The notes beneath the pieces are model-generated. The model ran no database searches. It was given only the letters and a program-made list of their open reading frames with translations, and was not told where the DNA came from. From an uncultured Collinsella sp. (GTDB lineage: Bacteria > Actinomycetota > Coriobacteriia > Coriobacteriales > Coriobacteriaceae), in NCBI GenBank assembly GCA_902493145.1, contig CABUOA010000013.1, positions 1-52,643 of the forward strand: a DNA stretch of 52,643 bases, written 5' to 3'. The translations under genes were made by a program, and so were the position numbers. Shown one piece after another: positions 1 through 8,015 of this stretch; position 1 is the first letter of the stretch; each line of letters opens with the position of its first letter.

Positions 1-30
1 ATATAGGCACACAAGGTCAAAGGCGGCAGC

Positions 31-2064
31 ATGATCCTCCTGGTCGACAAGATCGAAAAAAGCTTCGGCGCGCGCGTCCTCTTTAGCGGCGCGTCTTTCC
101 AGATCAACCCCGGCGAGCGTTTTGCGCTCGTGGGACCCAACGGCGCCGGCAAAACCACCATGCTCAAGATCATCATGGGCATCGACAGCCCCGACGCCGG
201 CCAGGTCCAGTACGCCAAGGACTGCCAGGTGGGCTACCTCGAGCAGGAAACCAACCTGGAGCAAATGGACACCACCATCCTCGCTGAGGTCATGGCCGCT
301 GCCAAGGAAATCCGCCGCATGGGCGAGCGCGCCAACGAGCTGCAGGCCCAGATCACCGAGCTTTCCGAACAGGGCAAGGACGTCGACGCGCTCCTTAACG
401 AGTACGGCCAGGTCCAGGACCGCTTTGAGCACCTAGGCGGCTACGAGCTCGAGAGCAACGCCCGAAAGATCCTGTCTGGCCTGGGCTTTAAGGTTACCGA
501 CTTTGAGCGCCCCTGTTCCGAGTTCTCGGGCGGCTGGCAGATGCGCATCGCGCTGGCCAAGCTCTTCCTGCGCCACCCCGACCTGCTGCTTCTGGACGAG
601 CCCACCAACCACCTGGACCTCGAAAGCGTCCAGTGGCTGCGCGGCTTTATCGCCAACTACGACGGAGCCGTCCTCATCGTCAGCCACGACCGCGCCTTTA
701 TGGACGCCTGCGTCGACCACGTCGCCGCGCTCGAAAACCGTCGCGTGACCACCTACACCGGCAACTACAGCAGCTACCTCAAGCAGCGCGAGGACAACCT
801 GGAGCAGATGCGCGCCAAACGCGCCGCCCAGGAGCGCGACATCGCCCACATGCAGGTCTTCGTCGACAAGTTCCGCTACAAGCCCACCAAGGCAGCCCAG
901 GCCCAGGAGCGCATCCGCAAGATCGAGCAGATCAAAAAGGAGCTTGTCATCCTACCCGAGGGCCACAAGCACATCGACTTTAAGTTCCCCGACCCGCCGC
1001 GCTCCGGCGACATGGTCGTGGGCCTGGAGGGCGTCTCCAAGTCCTACGGCAACAAGCACATCTACAGCGACATCGACCTCAAGCTCTACCGCGGCGAGCA
1101 CGTGGCGCTCGTCGGCCCCAACGGCGCTGGCAAGTCCACGCTCATGAAGATCCTCGCCGGCCTGGAGCCGCCCACCACCGGCACCCGGGACCTGGGCACC
1201 AACGTGGGCGTGGCCTACTACGCCCAGCACGCACTCGAGGGCATGACCGAGTCCAATACCGTCCTGCAAGAGATCGACACCGTCACGCCCAAGTGGACCG
1301 TGCCACAGCAGCGCAGCCTACTGGGCGCCTTCCTGTTTAGCGACAACGATTCCATCGAGAAGCAGGTTCGCGTCCTCTCCGGCGGCGAAAAAGCGCGTCT
1401 GGCCCTGGCCAAGATGCTCGTGGCCCCCGAGGCGCTCCTGTGCCTGGACGAGCCCACCAACCACCTAGACATCGACTCGGTGGACATGCTCGAGAACGCC
1501 CTGCAAAACTTCCCCGGCACCATCGTGCTGATCAGCCACGACGAACACCTGGTGCGCGCCGTGGCCAACCGCGTCATCGACATCCGCGACGGCCAAGTCA
1601 CGGTCTACGACGGCGACTACGACTACTACCTCTACAAGCGCGAGGACCTCGCAGCCCGCGCCGCCGCCGAGGCGTCCACGGAGAGCGCGCCGGCCACGAC
1701 CAAGTCCACCAAGGCCAGCGCCGCCCAGGCCGACACCCCCGTCGCCGCCCCCAAGCCTGCCGAGGGCAAAAAGACCAAGGAGCAAAAGCGCGCCGAGGCC
1801 CAAGCCCGCGCTGCGCTCAACAAAAAGCTCAAGGGCGTGCGCAACCAGCTCAAGAAGATCGAAACGGAGCTCGACAAAAAGCGTGCCCGCTATGACGAGC
1901 TTATGGAATTGATGGCCAGCGAAGAGCTTTATGCCGATCAGGATAAGTTCAACGCCGCGCTGGGGGAATATAACGGCCTTAAGCAAGAGCTACCCAAGCT
2001 CGAGGACGAATGGCTGGAGCTTTCCACCCAGATCGAAGAGGAGACCGCGCGTGAACTCTCGTAA
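31..2064 (+). CDS. ABC-F family ATPase (Uup/YdiF/EttA-like)
   Basis: A soluble protein with two ABC ATPase domains and no membrane segments, the hallmark of ABC-F factors that act at the ribosome E site. Walker A motifs are at residues 35-43 (GPNGAGKTT) and 362-370. Signature motifs are at 165-170 (FSGGWQ) and 450-453. Walker B with DEPTNHLD is at 189-196 and 473-480. A charged helical linker (about 240-305) matches the P-site tRNA interaction motif. The C-terminus (about 585-677) is a Lys/Glu-rich coiled coil of the Uup/YdiF kind, after an Ala/Thr/Pro-rich stretch. It is full length at 677 aa. The subclass and any antibiotic-protection role cannot be read from sequence alone. It is the first gene of the plus-strand run; its own upstream region lies outside the window. 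Confidence 0.93.
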   Translation: MILLVDKIEKSFGARVLFSGASFQINPGERFALVGPNGAGKTTMLKIIMGIDSPDAGQVQYAKDCQVGYLEQETNLEQMDTTILAEVMAAAKEIRRMGERANELQAQITELSEQGKDVDALLNEYGQVQDRFEHLGGYELESNARKILSGLGFKVTDFERPCSEFSGGWQMRIALAKLFLRHPDLLLLDEPTNHLDLESVQWLRGFIANYDGAVLIVSHDRAFMDACVDHVAALENRRVTTYTGNYSSYLKQREDNLEQMRAKRAAQERDIAHMQVFVDKFRYKPTKAAQAQERIRKIEQIKKELVILPEGHKHIDFKFPDPPRSGDMVVGLEGVSKSYGNKHIYSDIDLKLYRGEHVALVGPNGAGKSTLMKILAGLEPPTTGTRDLGTNVGVAYYAQHALEGMTESNTVLQEIDTVTPKWTVPQQRSLLGAFLFSDNDSIEKQVRVLSGGEKARLALAKMLVAPEALLCLDEPTNHLDIDSVDMLENALQNFPGTIVLISHDEHLVRAVANRVIDIRDGQVTVYDGDYDYYLYKREDLAARAAAEASTESAPATTKSTKASAAQADTPVAAPKPAEGKKTKEQKRAEAQARAALNKKLKGVRNQLKKIETELDKKRARYDELMELMASEELYADQDKFNAALGEYNGLKQELPKLEDEWLELSTQIEEETARELS

Positions 2065-2347
2065 GGCCACTGCCGTGGCGATGAGCATCATCGCCATCGC
2101 CTGTCGCATCTGCGGCATCTTTATGAGCGCGATGACCGTGCTGCTGTGCTTTAGCGGCCTCACCGCCAAGCTGCAGATCGTAGGCTTTGTCGTTGAGCTT
2201 TCGCGCGCGCTGCCGAGCGCCATCGCCGGCTACGGCGTCATCACGTCGCCCTTTGGCGGCGTCTTCCGCCTGGATTACGCCATCGTCGCTGTCATCCTGT
2301 TTGTGGCCGACCACCTGCTCACGCGCGCCTCGCGCCGCGTCCGCTAG
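2051..2347 (+). CDS. small two-helix membrane protein, function unknown
   Basis: A 98-aa hydrophobic protein starting at a GTG that lies 14 bases inside the end of the ABC-F gene, which suggests translational coupling. A more upstream in-frame start would only extend it into antisense-free ABC-F coding sequence. The chain has one hydrophobic segment near residues 10-35, another near 60-90, and a short basic C-terminal tail. I do not recognise a family. It may be an envelope protein linked to the M50 peptidase that follows 9 bases downstream, but that is only positional. Confidence 0.6.
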   Translation: MNSRKATAVAMSIIAIACRICGIFMSAMTVLLCFSGLTAKLQIVGFVVELSRALPSAIAGYGVITSPFGGVFRLDYAIVAVILFVADHLLTRASRRVR

Positions 2348-2356
2348 GGGAGCGAT

Positions 2357-3040
2357 ATGTCCAGCAGCTACCTCATGAACCTGCTTGCCAGCGCCGTCGC
2401 CGTCATCGTGGGCATCGTTATCCACGAGAGTGCGCACGCTGCCGCAGCCTGGGCGCTCGGCGACAAGACGGCCCGATCGCGCGGTCGTGTCTCGCTCAAC
2501 CCGCTCAACCATATCGACCCGTTTGGCACCATCATCCTGCCGCTGCTCATGCTCGCAGCCGGTGGCCCGGTGTTCGCCTTCGCCAAGCCCGTGCCCGTGT
2601 ACCTCAACAACCTCAAGCACCCCAAGCGTGACGAGGTCCTGGTGAGTGCGGCCGGCCCCGCATCGAACATCGCACTCGCGTGCCTCGCGGCCGCCCTCAT
2701 GCACGCAACGTACGGCAACCTCTACACCAGCATGTCCTTTGCCGTAGCATCACAGATCATGAACTTCGGCGCCACCTTTATCGTGGTCAACCTGTCACTC
2801 GCGTTCTTCAACCTCATCCCGATCCCGCCACTCGACGGTTCGTCGATCATCGTGCCCTTCCTCAAAGGCAAGGCGCTCAACAACTACTACCACCTGCAGC
2901 AATACGCCATGCCCATACTCATCATTGTGCTGTATCTGCTGCCCATGTGGACCGGCATCGACGTGATCGGCCGCTATTTCGACGTTACCGTGTATCCGCT
3001 CGCTGAGCAGCTGCTCAACTTCGCAATCGCCGGCATCTAA
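2357..3040 (+). CDS. site-2-protease-like M50 metallopeptidase
   Basis: A 227-aa polytopic membrane protein of the M50 family, zinc proteases that cleave within the membrane plane. The zinc motif HESAH is at residues 23-27 in the first helix. The second family motif, with Asn152 and Asp160-Gly161 (NLIPIPPLDG), supplies the third zinc ligand. It is the short form without a PDZ domain, like Bacillus YwhC-type proteins. An AGGGGAG ribosome site sits before the ATG. Short M50 proteins commonly sit beside scpA/scpB in Gram-positive genomes, as here. Its substrate is unknown. Confidence 0.9.
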   Translation: MSSSYLMNLLASAVAVIVGIVIHESAHAAAAWALGDKTARSRGRVSLNPLNHIDPFGTIILPLLMLAAGGPVFAFAKPVPVYLNNLKHPKRDEVLVSAAGPASNIALACLAAALMHATYGNLYTSMSFAVASQIMNFGATFIVVNLSLAFFNLIPIPPLDGSSIIVPFLKGKALNNYYHLQQYAMPILIIVLYLLPMWTGIDVIGRYFDVTVYPLAEQLLNFAIAGI

Positions 3041-3056
3041 GGTAAACTTACAGGTC
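3017..3056 (+). promoter_or_regulatory. possible internal promoter ahead of scpA
   Basis: A -35-like TTCGCA and a -10-like TAAACT, separated by 17 bases, overlap the end of the M50 gene. Each hexamer matches the sigma-70 consensus at four of six positions. A 7-bp hairpin (3056-3062 with 3068-3074, loop GCAAA) would then lie in the 5' leader of scpA. This is a weak call by eye. Confidence 0.25.
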
Positions 3057-3124
3057 GACCGTGCAAAACGGTCGTAACATGCACCCAAACCGCGCCGCGA
3101 AGGCGCCGTCAAAGGAGGTCGAAG

Positions 3125-3937
3125 ATGTCGTATCGCGTGTCGACGCAGGTCTACAGCGGACCGTTCGACCTGCTGCTGCAGCTGGTTACCCGCCAAAAAG
3201 TAGATATCGGCGCCATCTCCATTAGCGAGGTGGCCGAGCAGTACCTTGCCGAGGCCGAGCGCATCGAGGCGCTGGACCTGGACGTGGCGAGCGACTTTTT
3301 GCTGGTCGCGGCAACCCTTTTGGACATCAAGGCCGCCTCTCTGGTACCGCAGGAGGCCCCGCGCAAAGTCGATGACGACGATGACGAGTTCGACGAAGAC
3401 CTCGAGGAGCTCAGCACGCTCGACGGCGACGCCTTACGCGAGGTCCTGATCCAGCGCCTGATCGCCTACAAACAGTTTAAGGGCGCGGCTGCGGCCCTCG
3501 GTGCCCGCATGCAGGCCGAAAGCCGCATGCACCCGCGTGTGGCCGGCCCCGACCCGGAGTTTTTGGGCCTCATGCCCGACTACCTAGCTGGCATCACCCT
3601 GCGCGGCCTGGCCGTCATCTGTGCCGACCTGGACGGCAAGCGCCAGACCTTCCTGCTGGAGGCCGAGCACGTGGCACCGCATCGCGTGCCGCTCGACCTG
3701 ACCGTGGCCTCAGTCGACCGCTTTACCATGGCGCACCAAACCTGCACCTTCCGCGAGCTGCTGGATGGCGACGCCACCACCGAGCAGCTCGTCGTCACCT
3801 TCCTGGCCATGCTCGAGCTCGCCAAACGCGGCTCGCTTACGCTGAGTCAGGACGAAATCTTTGGAACCATCTGCATCAACCGAGTCGAGGGCGCCGAGGC
3901 ATACGTGCCCGGCGAGGGCCCCGAGCTCACCGAATAG
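3125..3937 (+). CDS. scpA: segregation and condensation protein A
   Basis: The kleisin subunit that bridges SMC dimers and, with ScpB, forms the bacterial condensin that organises and separates chromosomes. The 270-aa chain opens with the typical ScpA N-terminus (residues 9-20, VYSGPFDLLLQL). It has helical N- and C-terminal domains, and the C-terminal winged helix ends in a conserved region around FGTICINRVEG. An acidic insert near residues 80-98 (Asp/Glu run) lies in the flexible middle. A very strong AAAGGAGG ribosome site is placed 7 bases before the ATG. scpB follows 11 bases later. No smc gene lies in the window. Confidence 0.95.
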   Translation: MSYRVSTQVYSGPFDLLLQLVTRQKVDIGAISISEVAEQYLAEAERIEALDLDVASDFLLVAATLLDIKAASLVPQEAPRKVDDDDDEFDEDLEELSTLDGDALREVLIQRLIAYKQFKGAAAALGARMQAESRMHPRVAGPDPEFLGLMPDYLAGITLRGLAVICADLDGKRQTFLLEAEHVAPHRVPLDLTVASVDRFTMAHQTCTFRELLDGDATTEQLVVTFLAMLELAKRGSLTLSQDEIFGTICINRVEGAEAYVPGEGPELTE

Positions 3938-3948
3938 GAGCGGCAACC

Positions 3949-4677
3949 ATGTCAACCCTTTCCACGCTGGAGGCAAACAGCCTCAAAGGCGCACTCGAGG
4001 CGCTGCTGCTAGTGTCGAGCGACCCGGTGAGTGCGCCCGCGCTCGCCGGCGCACTGGATATCGCCCCCGGCGAGTGCGCATCGCTGCTCGCCGAGCTCAA
4101 GGTTGAGTACGAGGAGGCCAACCGTGGCTTTCAGCTGCGTGAGGTCGCCGGCGGCTGGCGCCTGTTTACGCACCCCGCCTACCACGACGTGGTCGAGGCC
4201 TATGTGCTGAGCTGGGACACGCAAAAGCTGTCGCAGGCCGCGCTCGAAACACTGGCAGTCATCGCATACCACCAGCCCGTGACGCGCGAGGTGGTCAAGG
4301 GCATCCGCGGCGTCAATTCCGACGGCGTCATCGCGTCGCTCGTGGACAAAGGTCTGGTGCGCGAGCTCGGCCGCGACCCCCAGCGCGGTCAGGCCATCAT
4401 CTACGGCACGACCAACGCCTTCTTGGAAAAGTTCGGTCTGCGCTCCACCCGCGACCTGCCCGACCTGGAGCAGTTTGCCCCCGACGAGCAGTCGCGTCAG
4501 TTTATCCGCGAGCGTCTGAGCGGCCGCAGCATTCAGTCCACGCTCGAGGAGCAGGCCGAGGACCTGGACGAAGAGCGCGAACTGCTCGATACCGATGTTG
4601 AAGATGTTGAGGTGGTCGAGGACTTGGAAACCCTGGTCGTCGACGAGACCTCGGAGGATATGCATGACGAGGACTAA
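3949..4677 (+). CDS. scpB: segregation and condensation protein B
   Basis: Partner of ScpA: a dimeric protein with two winged-helix domains that binds the kleisin linker in the SMC-ScpAB complex. The family signature around residues 90-125 (AALETLAVIAYHQPVTR, then IRGVNSDG) is present, as is RGQAIIYGTT. The family core ends near residue 180. The last 60 residues are a long acidic tail (Glu/Asp-rich, ending HDED), longer than in many homologues and probably disordered. It is placed directly after scpA as part of the same operon. Confidence 0.95.
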   Translation: MSTLSTLEANSLKGALEALLLVSSDPVSAPALAGALDIAPGECASLLAELKVEYEEANRGFQLREVAGGWRLFTHPAYHDVVEAYVLSWDTQKLSQAALETLAVIAYHQPVTREVVKGIRGVNSDGVIASLVDKGLVRELGRDPQRGQAIIYGTTNAFLEKFGLRSTRDLPDLEQFAPDEQSRQFIRERLSGRSIQSTLEEQAEDLDEERELLDTDVEDVEVVEDLETLVVDETSEDMHDED

Positions 4678-4699
4678 CGAAGTAGGGGAGACGCGCGCC

Positions 4700-5629
4700 A
4701 TGGGCAACGCAATACCCGCAACCGACACCCAGCCCGTCTATCCGCACACCATGCGCCTGCAGCGCTTTTTGGCGCGCGCAGGCGTGGCGAGCCGCCGCGG
4801 CTCGGAGGACCTGATGACCGCCGGCCGCGTGACCGTCAACGGCCAGGTCGCGACCGAACTAGGTACCAAGGTCGACGTCGACCGCGACCATATCGAGGTC
4901 GACGGCATGCCCGTCAAGCTCAACCAGGGCGCCGTGTACCTGATGCTCTACAAGCCGACCGGCTACCTCACCACCATGAGCGATCCGCAGGAGCGCCCTT
5001 GCGTGGCCGACCTGGTCCCCCGCGACCGCTTTCCGGGACTTTTCCCGGTGGGCCGCCTGGATCGCGACACCACGGGCCTTTTGCTCTTTACCACCGACGG
5101 CGACCTGTCGCAGGACCTGCTGCACCCCAGCAAGCACGTCTACAAGACCTACCAGGCGCTCGTTGACGGGACGCTGTCCGACCACGATCTTACGCCGCTG
5201 CGTCGCGGCATCGAGCTCGACGACGGCCTGTGCCAGCCGGCGATCTGCCGCGTCATCAACGCGCGCGAAGCCGAGGCTGTGGCACCGCAAGGTGTGAAGC
5301 CCGGCACCACAGCCGTGGAGGTCATTATCCGCGAGGGCCGCAAAAATCAGGTCAAGCGCATGCTAAGCAAGATCCACCACCCGGTGATTCGTCTGCACCG
5401 CTGCAACTTTGCCGGCCTGGAGCTCAAGGACGTGGCCAAGGGCTCGTGGCGCGAGCTCACCGACCGCGAGGTGCAGATCCTCAAGGCCGGCGGCATCCCG
5501 CCCAAGCAGGCGAGCGCCAAGCGCAACGGCGGCAAGCCCCAAGACACGCCCGCCAGCCGCACGCGTCACCACGGCAGCCACGGCTCCGCACCAAAGCGCA
5601 ACACCTACCGCGAGCGCTACACAGGCTAG
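4700..5629 (+). CDS. rluB: RluB/RsuA-family rRNA pseudouridine synthase
   Basis: A 309-aa enzyme that converts a uridine of 23S rRNA to pseudouridine. It has an N-terminal S4 RNA-binding domain (about residues 15-60, RLQRFLARAGVASRR) and a catalytic domain with GRLDRDTTGLL, whose central Asp is the nucleophile. The downstream GRKNQVKRML is typical of RsuA/RluB. The ATG at 4700 follows a GGGGAG ribosome site; an earlier in-frame start would read into scpB. A basic, low-complexity C-terminal tail of about 45 residues (Lys/Arg/His/Gly/Ser) probably aids rRNA binding. Gene order scpB-rluB-cmk is common in Gram-positives. Confidence 0.9.
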   Translation: MGNAIPATDTQPVYPHTMRLQRFLARAGVASRRGSEDLMTAGRVTVNGQVATELGTKVDVDRDHIEVDGMPVKLNQGAVYLMLYKPTGYLTTMSDPQERPCVADLVPRDRFPGLFPVGRLDRDTTGLLLFTTDGDLSQDLLHPSKHVYKTYQALVDGTLSDHDLTPLRRGIELDDGLCQPAICRVINAREAEAVAPQGVKPGTTAVEVIIREGRKNQVKRMLSKIHHPVIRLHRCNFAGLELKDVAKGSWRELTDREVQILKAGGIPPKQASAKRNGGKPQDTPASRTRHHGSHGSAPKRNTYRERYTG

Positions 5630-5695
5630 GCAACCCGCCGCGCCCCAGCGCACGCGAACCATACCAGCACGTCAACCATCGAAAGGAAGCATTGC

Positions 5696-6382
5696 ATGAT
5701 CGTCGCCATCGACGGCCCCGCCGGTTCCGGCAAGTCCACCATCGCCAAGGAGATCGCCCGCCAGCTGGGCTTTAACAAGCTCGACACGGGCGCCATGTAT
5801 CGCGCCGTCACCTTCGCCGCGCTCGACCGCGGCATCGATCTAGACGACGAGGCGGCCATCGACGCCCTCGCCGAGCAGATCGAGATTCGCTTTACCAACG
5901 GCACCGGCGAGGACACGCGCCTGACCATTGACGGCCAGGACGCTTCGGCCGCCATTCGCACCCCGCAGGTCGACGCCAACGTGTCCAAAGTCTCGGCCTA
6001 CCCGGGTGTGCGCGCCGCCATGCTCATCCACCAGCGCCGCGCCGCCGAGGACCGCGATATCGTGGCCGAGGGTCGCGACATCGGAACCGTCGTGTTCCCT
6101 AACGCGCAGGTCAAGGTCTTCCTGACCGCCGACCCGCGCGAGCGCGCCCGCCGCCGCGTGCTGCAGCGTCACCAAAACGATGCTCAGCCGCTCACGCCCG
6201 CGCAACTCGAGACCGAAGTCGACGATACCCTCGACGCCCTTAAGCAGCGCGACAAGCTCGACAGCAGCCGCGCCGTCGCCCCGCTCGTGCCCGCCGAGGA
6301 CGCCGTGCACGTCGACTCCACCGCCCATACCATCGACGAGGTCGTCCGCATTATCGAGGACCTCATCAACCAAAGGAGGTAG
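5696..6382 (+). CDS. cmk: cytidylate kinase
   Basis: Phosphorylates CMP and dCMP to the diphosphates using ATP, for nucleotide salvage and turnover. The P-loop GPAGSGKST is at residues 7-15, followed by LDTGAMYRAVT, the CMP-binding motif of the family, and EGRDIGTVVFP with the catalytic acidic patch. At 228 aa it has normal length. A GAAAGGA ribosome site precedes the ATG. The next gene starts 3 bases after its stop, and the end of cmk carries the AAAGGAGG site used by that gene. Confidence 0.96.
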   Translation: MIVAIDGPAGSGKSTIAKEIARQLGFNKLDTGAMYRAVTFAALDRGIDLDDEAAIDALAEQIEIRFTNGTGEDTRLTIDGQDASAAIRTPQVDANVSKVSAYPGVRAAMLIHQRRAAEDRDIVAEGRDIGTVVFPNAQVKVFLTADPRERARRRVLQRHQNDAQPLTPAQLETEVDDTLDALKQRDKLDSSRAVAPLVPAEDAVHVDSTAHTIDEVVRIIEDLINQRR

Positions 6383-6385
6383 CCC

Positions 6386-7114
6386 ATGCGCCTGTTTAAA
6401 CAGACGCCCGAGGACTATTACAACGCCCCCTACGCCGAGTTCCCGTCGCTCATCCGCGGCACCGTCGCCGTGGTCATGGGCATCCTGTGGGTCTTCTCCA
6501 AGCTCATGTGGCGCTGGAAGGTCGAGGATAGCGACCTGCTGTTTGAGCGCCAGGAAGGCCGCGGCAGCGTGGTCATCTGCAACCACACCTCGATGGCCGA
6601 GGTGCTGGCCGTGGAGACGGCGCTGTTCTTTGGCGGCCGCCGCGTCCGCCCCATCTTTAAGTCCGAGTTCGCCAAGACCAAGATCGTGCGCTGGGCCTTT
6701 AGCCGCGTGGGCGGCATTCCCGTCGAGCGTGGCACCGCCGACATGAAGTGCCTGCGTGCCGCCCAGCATGCGTTGCAACGCGGCGAGGACGTCTTGATCT
6801 TCCCCGAGGGCACGCGCATTCGCTCGCGCGAGATCAAGCCCGAGGTCCACGGCGGCTTTGCGCTCATCGCCCAGATGGGCAAGGCGCCCGTCAACCCGCT
6901 CGCCATCTGCGGCTGGTCCGATATCACGCCTGCGGGCAAAAAGCTCATGCGCCCCAAGAAGTGCTGGATCCGTGCCGGCAAGGCCATCTCGCTATCCGAT
7001 GCTCCGGCCGAGCTCAAGCGCAAGGAGCGCCTGGCCTGGTTTGAGTCCGAGGCCATGAGTCGTGTCTACGCCATGCGCGATGACCTGTGCGCCGAGCACC
7101 CGGGCAGGTTCTAG
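6386..7114 (+). CDS. PlsC-like 1-acyl-glycerol-3-phosphate acyltransferase
   Basis: A 242-aa membrane-associated acyltransferase that probably adds the second acyl chain to lysophosphatidic acid, making phosphatidic acid. It has a hydrophobic segment (about 22-42), motif I around Asn66-His67, motif III FPEGTR at 139-144 and a VNPLAI-like motif IV. Motif I reads NHTSMAE, so the usual Asp of the NHX4D dyad is Glu72. plsY and gpsA lie a few genes downstream, consistent with phospholipid synthesis. The cmk-plsC-ispH order is shared with many Firmicutes. Confidence 0.88.
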   Translation: MRLFKQTPEDYYNAPYAEFPSLIRGTVAVVMGILWVFSKLMWRWKVEDSDLLFERQEGRGSVVICNHTSMAEVLAVETALFFGGRRVRPIFKSEFAKTKIVRWAFSRVGGIPVERGTADMKCLRAAQHALQRGEDVLIFPEGTRIRSREIKPEVHGGFALIAQMGKAPVNPLAICGWSDITPAGKKLMRPKKCWIRAGKAISLSDAPAELKRKERLAWFESEAMSRVYAMRDDLCAEHPGRF

Positions 7115-7116
7115 CC

Positions 7117-8013
7117 ATGAGTGAGAACGTTATGAATACCGCTGCGGCCACCGCTGAGGAGGTCGTCCCCACCATCGAGATCGCCGCGCATGCCGGCACC
7201 TGCTACGGCGTTCAGCGCGCGCTCGACATGGCACTGGCCGCCGCGCCGCAGGCAGGGGAGGGCGCTCAAGTCCACACCCTGGGCCCGCTCATCCATAACC
7301 CCATCGTGGTGCGCGAGCTTGCCGAGGCGGGCGTCGGTCTGGCCGATAGCCTGGACGACGCCGCATCGGGCACCGTGATCATCCGCGCCCACGGTGTGGT
7401 GCCGCAGGTGATCGATGTCGCTCGCGGGCGCGGTCTTACCGTGGTCGATGCCACCTGCCCCTACGTGAAGAAGGTCCATGTGGCTGCCGAGCGCTTAGTG
7501 CGCGAGGGCTACCACGTGATCGTCGTGGGCGAGCCGGGCCATCCCGAGGTTGAGGGCATCCTGGGCCACGCCGGCGATGACGCGCAGGTCGCGAGCTGCG
7601 CCGCCGATGCAGACGCGCTGCCGCTCAAGGGCAAGGTGGGGCTCGTCGTGCAGACCACCCAAACCGCGCAGAACCTCGCCGAGGTTGTGGCCTCCATCAC
7701 CCCACGCGTGCAGGAACTGCGCGTGATCAACACCATCTGCGCCGCCACAAGCGAGCGACAGCAGGCGGCGGCCGCACTTGCCAACCGCTGCGACTGCATG
7801 GTCGTCGTGGGCGGCAAGAACTCGGGCAACACCCGTCGTTTGGCACAGATCTGCGCCGATGCCTGCGAGCGCACGCATCACATCGAGGAGGCATCCGAGA
7901 TCGAGGCCGCATGGTTTGCCGACGCTCACCACATCGGCATCACCGCCGGAGCCTCCACCCCGCAAGAACACATCGAACGCGCCGTTGCGCGCATCAAGGA
8001 GCTTTGCCGCTAA
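7117..8013 (+). CDS. ispH: 4-hydroxy-3-methylbut-2-enyl diphosphate reductase
   Basis: The last enzyme of the MEP isoprenoid pathway; it makes IPP and DMAPP with a [4Fe-4S] cluster. Three conserved cluster cysteines are visible: Cys29 (GTCYGV), Cys113 (DATCPYV) and Cys206 (NTICAAT). Substrate motifs include HTLGPLIHN, IIRAHGV and NSGNTRRL. The ATG at 7117 lies 2 bases after the upstream stop; a second ATG 15 bases on (7132) is a possible start. It has normal length for the short IspH form (298 aa), without the S1-domain fusion found in some Firmicutes. Confidence 0.94.
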   Translation: MSENVMNTAAATAEEVVPTIEIAAHAGTCYGVQRALDMALAAAPQAGEGAQVHTLGPLIHNPIVVRELAEAGVGLADSLDDAASGTVIIRAHGVVPQVIDVARGRGLTVVDATCPYVKKVHVAAERLVREGYHVIVVGEPGHPEVEGILGHAGDDAQVASCAADADALPLKGKVGLVVQTTQTAQNLAEVVASITPRVQELRVINTICAATSERQQAAAALANRCDCMVVVGGKNSGNTRRLAQICADACERTHHIEEASEIEAAWFADAHHIGITAGASTPQEHIERAVARIKELCR

Positions 8014-8015
8014 TC

